64,000 nt of DNA from Kyrpidia tusciae DSM 2912 (GCF_000092905.1 NC_014098.1:1736001-1800000); one strand, 5' to 3'. Positions 53,281-62,183 are shown, numbered from the stretch's first letter. Numbers and translations are program-made. The notes: generated by a model from the sequence alone, not told the origin.

Positions 53281-53994
53281 TTGATCGTGATTCGTCCGTC
53301 GTGGAGGCCCTGGGCCGCCGCCGTCGCCCTGCTGCTACTGTGCGCCCTTCTCCTGCTTCCGGCGGCCGGCCTGCCCATTGGCGCCCCCGCCTGGTGGCCC
53401 ACTCCCGTCGTGGTCATCGACCCGGGACACGGCGGCTACGACCCCGGAGTGGAAACCGACTCGGGAATCTCTGAAAAGGACATCACCCTTCAAATCTCTC
53501 AGGCCCTGGCCGCTTCCCTGAGAACCCGAGGGTACACTGTCCTTTTGACGCGCACAGACGATCGGGACTATGCCCTTCCGGGACAACGAGGCCGCGAAGC
53601 CAAACGCACGGATCTCGACGCCCGGATTGCTTTGGCCGAAGCTCACCGAGCGGTGGCGTTTATCAGCATCCATTGCAACAGTTCCCCCGAAGCCACCCGG
53701 GGAGGGGCAGAGACCTTTTTTAATCCCTCTCTAGCCGGTTCGAAAGCCCTCGCCCAGGCCATCCAGACCGAGGTTCGGAAGATCCCCGGAATGTCCCTTC
53801 GGGAAGCCCACGATGGGTCCGCTTACTACCTCCTACAACATCTGACCATGCCCGCCGTCATTGTGGAGGCGGGGTATCTGCTCATCCCCTCGGACCGAGC
53901 GAAACTGGTCAACTCCGCTTACCAACGCCAAGTGGCTGACGCCGTGGCCACGGGCCTGACTCACTTTTTGAACAACTGGGCCGGGGCTTCGTGA
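53281..53994 (+). CDS. cwlD: N-acetylmuramoyl-L-alanine amidase, CwlD type
   Basis: A 237-aa zinc amidase, equal in length to B. subtilis CwlD, with an N-terminal membrane segment. VVIDPGHGGYDPGVETDSGISEKDITLQIS, SIHCNSSP and VIVEAGYLLIPSDR give the amidase-3 zinc ligands and catalytic Glu. CwlD makes muramic-lactam in the spore cortex, which SleB-type enzymes later recognise. The TTG at 53281 is chosen because GAGGAG lies 8 nt upstream; the GTG at 53260 has no site. It converges on ypeB. Confidence 0.88.
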   Translation: MIVIRPSWRPWAAAVALLLLCALLLLPAAGLPIGAPAWWPTPVVVIDPGHGGYDPGVETDSGISEKDITLQISQALAASLRTRGYTVLLTRTDDRDYALPGQRGREAKRTDLDARIALAEAHRAVAFISIHCNSSPEATRGGAETFFNPSLAGSKALAQAIQTEVRKIPGMSLREAHDGSAYYLLQHLTMPAVIVEAGYLLIPSDRAKLVNSAYQRQVADAVATGLTHFLNNWAGAS

Positions 53995-53996
53995 CC

Positions 53997-54015
53997 GGGG
54001 CGGCTTCGCCGCCCC
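53997..54015. terminator. hairpin between convergent cwlD and ypeB
   Basis: GGGGCGGC and GCCGCCCC form an 8-bp perfect stem with a TTC loop between the two stops. There is no T-run on either strand, so termination would be weak; the call rests on position. Confidence 0.4.
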
Positions 54016-54023
54016 CGAAAACC

Positions 54024-55379
54024 CTACCAACTCTGAGCCGTTCCAGACGGCTCCCGGCGCATTTTTTCTACTCCTTCTTCATCCCCGTTCTGAGCGTTGA
54101 TGTAGATGCGATAGGTGTCCCGATCGATGGTGCCCAGGAATTCGTAGGCCAAAACCTCTTGCTTTTCATCATTTGGAATCAAAGCCAAATGATGCTCTTG
54201 CACGGTAACATGGGGACTCAACCGTTGTTGAGCCTTGGCCAAGGATAAGGTCGGTACCGGAAGGTTTCGAGGACGGTGGTGATAGACATAATCTTTGGCG
54301 GACAAGCCGATCACCTCGCCGTTGTCCAGAGCGACCTTCACGGTCACCTTGTCGGGATACAAACGAATCCCGCGCTCCACTGGGACAAACTCATAAACTC
54401 CAACATTGTCCGTCTGGTCCGCTTGGATCATCTCCATCACCGGGTACCCGTGGGCCCGAAGCCAACTGGCCGCTCCGGCAGCCCCCGTGGACAAATCCAC
54501 CTTCTCCCCGTTCACCGCCCGATCGTTCATGTACCACAGAACATGGGCACCTTGTTTCGTGACATCCAAGAACATGTGACTCGCCTGGCCATCCTGGACG
54601 GTCACGCTGTAACTGGGAGTGGGGTTGCCCTTGCCGTTTTCCTGGACCTTGACCGTCTCTTTACCCGCCAAGCCCAAGAACTGCTTCACTTTCCCAGCGA
54701 CTTGTTGCGGACTGGCTTCAGGGCCTAGGGCTTGCATCGGTTGTTCCTGAATGCGCGATTCCAGTGTCCGGTTGGTCGGGCCAAAAGAGACCTCCGGGAA
54801 CTCTGTAACCTGCTTCTCTAATTTTTGGAACCCGTCGATGATCTGGTTATCGCCTTTTTTCTGGGTGTCGGACATGGCCATTTCCGCATCCATCCAACGG
54901 AGGTTGTGGCTCAACACGTTACTTTGAACCTGGCGCAGGTCCGTTTCCACCTGAGCCGCTTGGCCGTAGAGATTTTTCAGCGTCGCCCAATCCTCGGCCC
55001 CCAGGGGCTTTTGCGGATCCTTCACACCCAACCGATAGCTGAACTGGCCGATATTGTTCAGGAACTCTTGGGTCTTGTGAAAGGGCATTAAGGTAAGAGG
55101 CAACTGACCGACATCCGACTGAGCCGCAAAGGCGAGACGCCAAATGTTTGTCATGCACGGGGTCTGTTGGCGGACACTGTTGATCGCCATCGCTTTGCCC
55201 AACTCATCCTGCAGTTGGTCGACGTGGGCCGTCAAATCGTGAAAAGCCCGCTGATACTGGTTCTCGGCTTTTAGGAGCACCGCTTGTTTTTGGCGGTGTT
55301 CCCGGTATCCCCAAAACCCGGTGATGACGAGGGCCACTGCGAGGATTGGCATGAGGACTCCAGCTGCGCGCCTGTACAT
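54024..55379 (-). CDS. ypeB: germination protein YpeB
   Basis: A 451-aa protein, near-identical in length to B. subtilis YpeB (450 aa). It has one N-terminal transmembrane segment (VLMPILAVALVITGFWGY), a helical region, and C-terminal PepSY-like repeats (VTVQDGQASHMFLDVTKQGAHVLWYMNDR; KVTVKVALDNGEVIGLSAKDYVYHH). YpeB and SleB stabilise each other in the dormant spore. ATG 55379 has GAGGAGG upstream. It is 27 bp downstream of sleB, in the same operon. Confidence 0.94.
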   Translation of the reverse strand: MYRRAAGVLMPILAVALVITGFWGYREHRQKQAVLLKAENQYQRAFHDLTAHVDQLQDELGKAMAINSVRQQTPCMTNIWRLAFAAQSDVGQLPLTLMPFHKTQEFLNNIGQFSYRLGVKDPQKPLGAEDWATLKNLYGQAAQVETDLRQVQSNVLSHNLRWMDAEMAMSDTQKKGDNQIIDGFQKLEKQVTEFPEVSFGPTNRTLESRIQEQPMQALGPEASPQQVAGKVKQFLGLAGKETVKVQENGKGNPTPSYSVTVQDGQASHMFLDVTKQGAHVLWYMNDRAVNGEKVDLSTGAAGAASWLRAHGYPVMEMIQADQTDNVGVYEFVPVERGIRLYPDKVTVKVALDNGEVIGLSAKDYVYHHRPRNLPVPTLSLAKAQQRLSPHVTVQEHHLALIPNDEKQEVLAYEFLGTIDRDTYRIYINAQNGDEEGVEKMRREPSGTAQSW

Positions 55380-55406
55380 CGTGCTTCGACCTCCTCTGAC
55401 CACACC

Positions 55407-56144
55407 TTACCGGCAGAAGATGTGTTTCCCGATCTTTTTAATTTGAGGTCTGGACCAAATCCATTTTGACGTCGCCGTCGCGGGGTTAAAGTAATACACC
55501 GCCCCGTCGGTGGGATCCCATCCTTGAATGGCGTCCATGACGGCTTTTCTCGCTTGGGGATTGGGTGTCAGCCAGATTTGGCCGTCCGACACAGCGGTAA
55601 AAGCGCCGGGTTGAAAAATGATCGCGGGGATGCTCTTGGGGAATCGCGGATCATCCAATCGGTTCAGGATGACCGCAGCCACCGCAACCTGGCCGATGAG
55701 AGGCTCGCCCCGAGCTTCTCCGTAGACGGCGTTGGCCATCAGTTTAATGTCATTAGCCGAGAATTTACCCGTCCCGCCTGCCACGTGAGTGCTGCTGTGA
55801 TGCCGGGGTTTGTACGCTTTTGTCGCTTCCAGCAAAGCCCGGCGCGTTCGGTCATCCACTTGGCCGGTGGCGGAGAGTCCGTGTCCGCTCTGAAACGAAC
55901 GGACTGACCAATAGGTGTTCCATCCGAAAACACCGTCTATGGCGCCGCGGTAAAGTCCCAGGAATTTTAAACGATCCTGTAATTCGTAGACATCTTCTCC
56001 CCGGCCGCCTTTCATCAAAGTCTTGTCTGACATTGCCCATGCTGCAGTTCCGGGGGCCAGCAATGACCACGCCGCCACTGCCGAGAGGATGAGATGCATC
56101 AACCATCCGGCGCTCTGACTCGGCCCTGCCATACGTGCCCACAC
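55407..56144 (-). CDS. sleB: spore cortex-lytic enzyme SleB
   Basis: A 245-aa precursor with a signal peptide (LILSAVAAWSLLAPGTAAWA), a peptidoglycan-binding domain (RGEDVYELQDRLKFLGLYRGAIDGVFGWNT), and a catalytic hydrolase-2 domain (NAVYGEARGEPLIGQVAVAAVILNRL with the essential Glu). It degrades muramic-lactam cortex during germination. Start codons GTG 56144 and ATG 56132 both follow GGGGAGG. Likely made in the forespore. Confidence 0.94.
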   Translation of the reverse strand: MWARMAGPSQSAGWLMHLILSAVAAWSLLAPGTAAWAMSDKTLMKGGRGEDVYELQDRLKFLGLYRGAIDGVFGWNTYWSVRSFQSGHGLSATGQVDDRTRRALLEATKAYKPRHHSSTHVAGGTGKFSANDIKLMANAVYGEARGEPLIGQVAVAAVILNRLDDPRFPKSIPAIIFQPGAFTAVSDGQIWLTPNPQARKAVMDAIQGWDPTDGAVYYFNPATATSKWIWSRPQIKKIGKHIFCR

Positions 56145-56165
56145 CCTCCCCTCAAAAGTCGGTTC

Positions 56166-56195
56166 TAGTCTGCCTGGGAAGAATGGTTTTTATGT
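56166..56195 (-). promoter_or_regulatory. possible sigma-G promoter for sleB-ypeB
   Basis: On the minus strand ACATA (56191-56195) and CAGACTA (56166-56172) are 18 bp apart, one mismatch each from the sigma-G pattern (GHATR and CATACTA-like). The B. subtilis operon is sigma-G-dependent, which supports the idea but does not prove it. Confidence 0.4.
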
Positions 56196-56204
56196 CTAGG
56201 CGCA

Positions 56205-56236
56205 CAAAAAAGCACCGGCCCATAAAGAGCCGGCGC
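56205..56236 (-). terminator. intrinsic terminator after the small zinc-ribbon gene
   Basis: On the minus strand AGCGCCGGCTC / GGGCCGGTGCT pairs around a TTTAT loop and is followed by TTTTTT. Confidence 0.85.
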
Positions 56237-56256
56237 TCAGCGGATCGCCCCGGCGA

Positions 56257-56424
56257 TCAGCCGATCGTTTCAATGTCAAAATCCCGATCGTTGTCGCACA
56301 GACAACGTTTAAAGCCCGTATCGATTTCGCCGCCTCGTTTGCGTGAACCGCGAAGGATGAAACTTTCGCCGCAGTGGCGACATCGAATGTGCACTTTGAT
56401 GCGACGGGGTGTCTGCAGCGGCAT
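56257..56424 (-). CDS. small zinc-ribbon-like protein (YpeQ-like)
   Basis: A 55-aa protein from ATG 56424, with AAGGAG upstream. It reads IKVHIRCRHCGESFILRGSR then GGEIDTGFKRCLCDND: two CxxC/CxC pairs that should hold a zinc ion. A small protein of this type (YpeQ) lies in the same neighbourhood in B. subtilis; I make the link from memory of size and cysteines, not a search. Function unknown. Confidence 0.7.
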   Translation of the reverse strand: MPLQTPRRIKVHIRCRHCGESFILRGSRKRGGEIDTGFKRCLCDNDRDFDIETIG

Positions 56425-56571
56425 ATGCTCCACTCCTTGTGGATGTCCACTCATGTGTCCGCTCATAATGTGCCCCCAAACTACCGTCCGTTGTCCCCCA
56501 GTATATACCTTGTCGCCTGGGGCTATGCGACCTTGTTCATCCGCGTGTTGCCAGGACCGGTTCCGGGATCG

Positions 56572-57801
56572 CTAGAGTAAGCCCCGGAGGTGAATCGCTT
56601 CAGCCGTTGGCTTGAGGCCCACCATGAAGGTGGCCAAGCGAGGATCTCCGTCCGCCGCCGGAAGGGATTCCTTGAGGCGATGGTAGGAGTCGATCATGCG
56701 CTCTTGTAGCAGCATCATCAATTGATCCGGGGCAAAGTGGTATCCCTGGCGATTTTGCACCCACTCGTAATAGGACAAAATGACCGGGCCGAGGGAACTG
56801 AGAACTCCCGGGATCGTCACAATCCCCTTTTGACGCAGGATGGCATACGCCCCAGGATCCACCGCTCCGGGCACAGCCTCGAACACCAATCGGCCGCCCA
56901 GGACCCTTGCCCCTTCTTCGCCCAGGGAAGGGGCGACAGTGGCGCCGATAAACAGGTCGTGGGGATGGTTTAAAATCTCGTCGTGACCCATTCGCGTGCG
57001 AAAAAGCCGAGTCACAGTGCCGAAGGAATCCCTGCGGTCCAACAGCGTTTCAACATCCAGGCCCTCCTCCTGGTACAGCGCACCATATCGGTCCGACAGG
57101 CCGACGACCACGCCACCGCTTCGGTGAATCTGCCCGGCCAGGAAGGCGCCGAGTTCCCCAAACCCCCGAAGGATCACCCGGAGACCCGACATGGATCGAC
57201 CCGAATCCCGCACCGCCTCCTGGATCAAGATCATGACACTTTGATACAACAGCTTCTCTCGGTCAGAGATGCCACCGAGAACTTCCGGTTTCCCGGTGAT
57301 CACCGCCCGGGCGTCCGACTCCCGCAGGCGGCTATACTCATCGCCCATCCAGGCCATCACTCGGGAATTAGTGAAGCCATCTGCGGAGAGAATGTCTTTC
57401 GCTTGTCCCACCGTCTGACTGACGGCCCGGACATATCCCCGGGCTAACCGTTCCAGTTCCCGGAAGGACAACTCCCGGGGATCACAGACAATCCCACCCT
57501 TCGCGCCACCAAAAGGAACTGCGGCGAGTCCGCACTTCACCGTCATGATCGCGGCTTCCGCCTTCACGTCGTCGAGACCGATCTCGGGATGCAGTCGAAC
57601 TCCGCCTTTGGTGGGACCCACCGCCATGTGGTGCTGCACCCGATAAGCGGAAAACATGCGCACGGCGCCGCTGTCCATGGTGACCGGAATCCGTACTGCC
57701 AGGCAGAGCTGCGGTTCAATCAATTGCTCAACGACAGCCTCCCCGTACCCCAAACGGCTGAGAGCCATCCGAATCCAATCTTGTGTTTGTTGTATCTCCA
57801 T
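56572..57801 (-). CDS. glutamate-type amino acid dehydrogenase, divergent (GudB position)
   Basis: A 409-aa Glu/Leu/Phe dehydrogenase. GPTKGGVRLHPE, the lysine-containing MTVKCGLAAVPFGGAKGGI and the Rossmann VILRGFGELGAFLAGQIHRSGG are normal. Several usually fixed segments differ: the catalytic-aspartate region is SADGFTNSRVMAW instead of APDVxT..., the NAD-side EGANGPT is EAVPGAV, and DILANAGGV is GVLSSLGPV. It sits where gudB lies in Bacillus. It may be a low-activity or altered-substrate enzyme; I keep the family name only. Confidence 0.8.
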   Translation of the reverse strand: MEIQQTQDWIRMALSRLGYGEAVVEQLIEPQLCLAVRIPVTMDSGAVRMFSAYRVQHHMAVGPTKGGVRLHPEIGLDDVKAEAAIMTVKCGLAAVPFGGAKGGIVCDPRELSFRELERLARGYVRAVSQTVGQAKDILSADGFTNSRVMAWMGDEYSRLRESDARAVITGKPEVLGGISDREKLLYQSVMILIQEAVRDSGRSMSGLRVILRGFGELGAFLAGQIHRSGGVVVGLSDRYGALYQEEGLDVETLLDRRDSFGTVTRLFRTRMGHDEILNHPHDLFIGATVAPSLGEEGARVLGGRLVFEAVPGAVDPGAYAILRQKGIVTIPGVLSSLGPVILSYYEWVQNRQGYHFAPDQLMMLLQERMIDSYHRLKESLPAADGDPRLATFMVGLKPTAEAIHLRGLL

Positions 57802-58017
57802 CGCCGCCCCACCTCGTTCGAATCACACACCCTGACTATAACGGTTCGCCGCGTCGGCTGCAAAATCCTTTTTTCGGCCACCGGCCCCATGCGCCCGTGA
57901 ATTCCCCGCTGATCCTGCCGTTGAACGCTTATCGTCTTTTGTATGCGAACGTCTATCGCATATTCATGGCACCGTGGGACGACACTACCCAAGGACACGT
58001 GAGAGAGGTGAAAGTCG

Positions 58018-59283
58018 GTGGCAGAAGCGAGGAGCCCGGGGGCGGGAGCACTGTGGGCGATCAGTTCAGTGCCTTTCATTATGGTTCTGGGGAACTCGAT
58101 GCTGATCCCGATCTTACCGACCATGCAGTCCGTCTTGGGGATCAGCCAATTCCAGGCCAGTCTGGTGATAACCCTCTTTTCCGTTCCGGCGGGACTCATT
58201 ATTCCTCTGGCAGGTTTTCTCTCCGACCGGCTCAAGCGTAAATGGATTATTATCCCGTCTCTCGGCCTCTACGCCCTCGGAGGGCTCGTGGCAGCCATCG
58301 GTGCCTGGATCGGCCAATGGGTGTTTCCCGTCATTCTCATCGGGCGGGTCATCCAAGGATTGGGTGCAGCAGGCACTGCGCCCATCGCCATGGCCCTCGT
58401 CAGCGACCTCTTCCAGGGCGGGGAACGGAGCCGGGCCCTTGGACTCAATGAGGCGTCCAACGGACTGGGCAAAGTGGTGAGCCCCATTCTCGGTGCCTGG
58501 GTGGGCAGCCTGTTGTGGTACGGGGCATTCCTATTATTTCCGATTTTGACCATCCCCGTCATGATCGGTTTATGGCTGGCGGTCAAAGAGCCTCCCCTTC
58601 CAAAGGGCATGTCTGCGGCCCGCTACTGGCAGTCCTTTGTTGCAATTTGGAAAAGGGATGCACACTGGCTGTTAGTCGGGTATTTTAGTGGGGCCACGGC
58701 TTTGTTTCTTCTTTTTGGCGTCCTTTTTTATGTCTCGGAAACTTTGGAATCGGTCCACCACCTGGGGGTGTTCGCCCGGGGCACCATCCTGGCCGTCCCA
58801 CTCACCGGCATGTGCACCGCCTCCTATCTGACCGGGCGCTGGATCAAAAAAAATCGCCCCTTGATGAAGGGAGCGGTGGTCGGTGGGCTCGGGGTAATCG
58901 CGGGAACGTTATTTCTCTTGCCATTTCTCCGCTCCCCGGGGTGGCAGCTCGGTGATCTTGTTCTCTCCGGCATCGGCACGGGGGTGGTCCTGCCGTCCCT
59001 CAACACCCTGATCACCGGCACCGCCGAGCGGGAAGAACGGGGTATCATCACCTCCTTCTATGGAAGCGTTCGCTTTCTCGGCGTGGCGGCCGGGCCACCG
59101 GTTTTCTCTCAACTGATGAAGCTCCCCCCCGTCTGGATGTTCGGACTCTGTGCCGGTTTGGCCGCTGTAGCCGGGGGAGTGGCCTTATTGTTTATCCGTG
59201 TTTCCGGCCACCCACCCTCCCGCCGGAAATCCCCCCTTTCCTCGTCCCTGGGGAACCGCCCAAAAGCAGCGGGCATAAAATGA
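58018..59283 (+). CDS. MFS transporter
   Basis: A 421-aa major-facilitator protein with 12 predicted hydrophobic segments. The A-motif-like loop between helices 2 and 3 is GFLSDRLKRKWIIIPS. Helices 1 (FIMVLGNSMLIPILPTM) and 4-5 resemble drug/metabolite exporters. GTG 58018 has GAGAGGTGAAAG upstream. It lies 47 bp before the phosphosulfolactate synthase gene, so the two may be co-transcribed; an export role for a sulfonate would be inference. Confidence 0.88.
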   Translation: MAEARSPGAGALWAISSVPFIMVLGNSMLIPILPTMQSVLGISQFQASLVITLFSVPAGLIIPLAGFLSDRLKRKWIIIPSLGLYALGGLVAAIGAWIGQWVFPVILIGRVIQGLGAAGTAPIAMALVSDLFQGGERSRALGLNEASNGLGKVVSPILGAWVGSLLWYGAFLLFPILTIPVMIGLWLAVKEPPLPKGMSAARYWQSFVAIWKRDAHWLLVGYFSGATALFLLFGVLFYVSETLESVHHLGVFARGTILAVPLTGMCTASYLTGRWIKKNRPLMKGAVVGGLGVIAGTLFLLPFLRSPGWQLGDLVLSGIGTGVVLPSLNTLITGTAEREERGIITSFYGSVRFLGVAAGPPVFSQLMKLPPVWMFGLCAGLAAVAGGVALLFIRVSGHPPSRRKSPLSSSLGNRPKAAGIK

Positions 59284-59330
59284 TGACCGTGATGGGGCGA
59301 TCATGAGGGGAAGGGAGAGATTGCGTCACG

Positions 59331-60161
59331 ATGACACCATGGATCGACATTGTAAGGGATCCGCTGCCCGGACGACGGGGCAAACCCAGAACCTCCGGCT
59401 TGACAATGGTGATCGACACGGGGCTGGCGCCGGGCACAGTCCGGGATATTGTGGAATCGGCGGGCGACTGGATCGATTATTGGAAGTTCGGATTCGGGAC
59501 ATCCGCCCTTTACTCGTTGGATGTGTTACGCTCAAAAATGGATGTTCTTTCCACAAGCGGTATCGTTCCTTATCCCGGGGGAACTCTTTTTGAAATCGCG
59601 CTCTACCAGGACAAGGCAGACCGGTTGTTAGAGAAAGCCCGGGAACTCGGTTTTACATGTATTGAAATTTCCGACGGAACCGTCGAAATGGATGCTCCAA
59701 TCCGGCACAAGTGGATTCGGGAAGCGAAACGCCGGGGTTTTGTGGTTTTGACGGAAACCGGAAAGAAGCGAGCGGGATTGACGATGAGCGTCGAACAGTA
59801 TGCCACCCAGTTGGCGGAAGACTTGGCCTGCGGTGCGGATTACGCCATTTTGGAAGGCCGGGAATCCGGTCGCAATGTGGGATTCTATCGTTCGGACGGC
59901 AGTATCCTGGAAGAAGAGATCGGCCGCCTGATGGAGCTTCTGCCTTCCCCAGACCGGGTGATCTGGGAGGCACCGCAGAAATCACAACAGGAATTTTTTG
60001 TCCGCAAGCTCGGGGTCAATGTCAACCTCGGGAACATACCCGCCACTGAGGTGACTGCCCTGGAGGCCCTGCGCCGGGGCTTGCGCAGTGACACTCTTCG
60101 CCTGGTGTTGGAGCCGGACGGACGCTCGCAGAGTCCCCTCATGGCTGGGATTCAGTTCTAA
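59331..60161 (+). CDS. phosphosulfolactate synthase (ComA/YitD type)
   Basis: A 276-aa TIM-barrel protein matching ComA: KPRTSGLTMVIDTGLAPG, DYWKFGFGTSALY, GIVPYPGGTLFEIAL, FTCIEISDGTVEM and AILEGRESGRNVG. It adds sulfite to phosphoenolpyruvate to give phosphosulfolactate, known from methanogen coenzyme M synthesis and from Bacillus, where sulfolactate accumulates in spores. The phosphatase gene usually paired with it in Bacillus (comB-like) is not in this window. Confidence 0.92.
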   Translation: MTPWIDIVRDPLPGRRGKPRTSGLTMVIDTGLAPGTVRDIVESAGDWIDYWKFGFGTSALYSLDVLRSKMDVLSTSGIVPYPGGTLFEIALYQDKADRLLEKARELGFTCIEISDGTVEMDAPIRHKWIREAKRRGFVVLTETGKKRAGLTMSVEQYATQLAEDLACGADYAILEGRESGRNVGFYRSDGSILEEEIGRLMELLPSPDRVIWEAPQKSQQEFFVRKLGVNVNLGNIPATEVTALEALRRGLRSDTLRLVLEPDGRSQSPLMAGIQF

Positions 60162-60298
60162 AGTCCCAGAGGCCCCCCGCACACACCTGCGCCTTCCCTC
60201 GGAGTTCGCCACACGAGAAGAACCGACAGCTGGGATAGCGATGTCCTCCCGCCCATAAGCATATATTGTCCTGTCGGACAGGGCGGGGGGAGATCGAG

Positions 60299-60766
60299 GT
60301 GCTAACCGGTGAATTGGTATTGGTGGTCCTGATTGTAATCGGCCTGATCGGGCGTTCCCACATGCTCACCACCGCAGCCTGTTTCTTGCTCATCCTGAGG
60401 CTCTCTCACCTGGAACGATATTTTCCAACCTTGGAGCGAAGGGGACTGGAGTTGGGGCTGCTCTTTCTCATGATTGCCGTGCTCGTTCCGCTCGTGGATG
60501 GCACTCTGACCGTTTCAGATCTGGCCCGGGTGTTCATCAGTCCGGCCGGGATCGCTGCGATAATCGGAGGCTTGGTCGCCACCTATCTCAACGGCCAAGG
60601 GCTGCACCTGCTACGCCAGGATCCTTCACTCATGATCGGTCTCGTTCTCGGCTCGATCTTCGGGATCGTCTTCCTCCGCGGCATTCCCGTCGGCCCACTC
60701 ATGGCCGCGGCCATCGCCGCCATGTTGGTGGAAATATGGCAATGGCTGCGGTTTCTCTCCCGCTGA
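60299..60766 (+). CDS. DUF441 (UPF0756) membrane protein
   Basis: A 155-aa protein with about four or five hydrophobic segments. LLRQDPSLMIGLVLGSIFGIVFLRGIPVGPLMAAAIAA is the DUF441 signature. GTG 60299 has GGGGGGAG upstream; a start at 60266 lacks a site. A putative -10 like TATATT lies at 60260-60270. Function unknown. Confidence 0.88.
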   Translation: MLTGELVLVVLIVIGLIGRSHMLTTAACFLLILRLSHLERYFPTLERRGLELGLLFLMIAVLVPLVDGTLTVSDLARVFISPAGIAAIIGGLVATYLNGQGLHLLRQDPSLMIGLVLGSIFGIVFLRGIPVGPLMAAAIAAMLVEIWQWLRFLSR

Positions 60767-60771
60767 ACGTG

Positions 60772-60801
60772 AAAAACCCCGCCGATGATGGCGGGGTTTT
60801 T
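60772..60801. terminator. bidirectional terminator between DUF441 and mecA
   Basis: AAAAACCCCGCC and GGCGGGGTTTTT pair perfectly around GATGAT, with T-runs on both strands. It serves the two convergent genes. Confidence 0.95.
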
Positions 60802-60826
60802 ATAACGTTCCGGCAGGCCCGTCCCT

Positions 60827-61423
60827 TCACCCTGTGAAAGGGAATTTCGAACACAACTGGCCCACTGCCTTCTCCGAAAAGACCGTAGTCCCATACTCTT
60901 CCAGAACCGCCGGCGTCGTTCGAGCGCGTTCTCCGTATTCCTCGGCCAGGGCCGCAACAGATTCTTGTTCCGATTCCGTCAGCTCGTCCGCCGGAAAATA
61001 AAAGTAGAACCTGGCGTTGTAGGCAAATAAACGCCCTTTCTCTGAAAACTTCGGGCACAGGGCGTGGGCCGCTCGTACCGCGTCTTCAAAATCGCGAAAG
61101 GCGAAACAGAGTTCGGTTGGTTCGATCTCCTCATCTATCGCGGGTCCGGCTTCATCGTCTTCTTCTTCCTCATCGGTGACCGAGGAGACCTGGCTCACAA
61201 CCACCATCACGCCCTCAGCCGGCATCGTGAAGGCCTCAACGGCGATGGGCCCAACCACTTCGAAACCCACTTCTACGTAGGCTTTCTCCATCATGTCCCA
61301 AAACAGTTCCTGGATCTTGCGGCCGTTCTGCCAAATCTCCTCCCGGCCGATTCCCCTTTCCTCAAGGTCGTCGTAACTGATAAAAATGCGTACCTTGGTG
61401 TCACTGATCCGCTCTATACGCAT
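60827..61423 (-). CDS. mecA: adaptor protein MecA
   Basis: A 198-aa ClpC adaptor. The N-terminal domain begins MRIERISDTKVRIFISYDDLEERG; an acidic linker (about residues 80-98, EEEEDDEAG) leads to the C-terminal domain that binds ClpC (FRDFEDAVRAAHAL...ARFYFYF). It targets regulators such as ComK for ClpCP degradation. ATG 61423 has GAGGAG 8 nt upstream. Confidence 0.95.
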   Translation of the reverse strand: MRIERISDTKVRIFISYDDLEERGIGREEIWQNGRKIQELFWDMMEKAYVEVGFEVVGPIAVEAFTMPAEGVMVVVSQVSSVTDEEEEDDEAGPAIDEEIEPTELCFAFRDFEDAVRAAHALCPKFSEKGRLFAYNARFYFYFPADELTESEQESVAALAEEYGERARTTPAVLEEYGTTVFSEKAVGQLCSKFPFTG

Positions 61424-61539
61424 GCCCATCACTCCTCAACGGAGAAGGGGAAAGTCGACCACGAACCTCCCCCGAGGTTAAACCTCTATCTCTATCCTAA
61501 TACGAGACACTCGGCGAAATCAAATCGAATCTCGCAATG

Positions 61540-61568
61540 AAAAAAGCAGGACAACGGTCCTGCTTGCC
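61540..61568 (-). terminator. intrinsic terminator of the tRNA operon
   Basis: On the minus strand AAGCAGGAC and GTCCTGCTT pair around CGTT, followed by TTTTTT-type tail. It is 35 bp after the last tRNA (Gly). Confidence 0.9.
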
Positions 61569-61602
61569 ACAACCGTGCGGTCTTCCCTTTCAGTGGGTCT
61601 GG

Positions 61603-61674
61603 AGCGGAAGACGGGATTCGAACCCGCGGCCCTCGCCTTGGCAAGGCGATGCTCTACCCCTGAGCTACTTCCGC
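61603..61674 (-). tRNA. tRNA-Gly (GCC)
   Basis: Cloverleaf with acceptor GCGGAAG/CTTCCGC, anticodon loop TTGCCAA (GCC) and encoded CCA (61600-61602). Last gene of the tRNA operon; it is 71 bp from tRNA-Thr(GGT), the largest gap in the cluster. Confidence 0.96.
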
Positions 61675-61748
61675 GAACCATTGCCGGAAACCTTTTGCCT
61701 GCCGACCTGTCCGTGATCCGGCCTGACAGCTATGGGGAACGCGCATGG

Positions 61749-61821
61749 AGCTCCCAACCAGGCTCGAACTGGTGACCTCATCCTTACCATGGATGCGCTC
61801 TGCCAACTGAGCTATGGGAGC
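61749..61821 (-). tRNA. tRNA-Thr (GGT)
   Basis: Acceptor GCTCCCA/TGGGAGC, anticodon loop ATGGTAA (GGT), encoded CCA at 61746-61748. Confidence 0.95.
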
Positions 61822-61827
61822 AGATGG

Positions 61828-61900
<73 letters not shown>

Positions 61901-61916
61901 AAACCGCGACCTCTGG

Positions 61917-61990
61917 TCGGAGCAGGGGGATTTGAACCCCCGACCTCTTGGTCCCAAGCCAAGCGCGCTACCAAGCTGCGCCATGCTCCG
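61917..61990 (-). tRNA. tRNA-Pro (TGG)
   Basis: Acceptor CGGAGCA/TGCTCCG, anticodon loop CTTGGGA (TGG), CCA encoded. Confidence 0.94.
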
Positions 61991-61996
61991 CTGTGG

Positions 61997-62070
61997 CGTG
62001 CCCGGAGAGACTCGAACTCCCGACCTTTTGGTTCGAAGCCAAACGCTCTATCCGGCTGAGCTACGGGCAC
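61997..62070 (-). tRNA. tRNA-Arg (TCG)
   Basis: Acceptor GTGCCCG/CGGGCAC, anticodon loop CTTCGAA (TCG), discriminator G, CCA encoded. Confidence 0.93.
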
Positions 62071-62093
62071 TCGTGTCAGCGGGCCATCGTTGG

Positions 62094-62173
62094 TGCGGGT
62101 GGAGGGACTTGAACCCCCACGGTTGCCCGCCAGAACCTAAATCTGGTGCGTCTGCCAATTCCGCCACACCCGC
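62094..62173 (-). tRNA. tRNA-Leu (TAG)
   Basis: Class II tRNA with a variable arm. Acceptor GCGGGTG/CACCCGC, anticodon loop TTTAGGT (TAG), CCA encoded. Confidence 0.94.
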
Positions 62174-62183
62174 AATTCTATGG

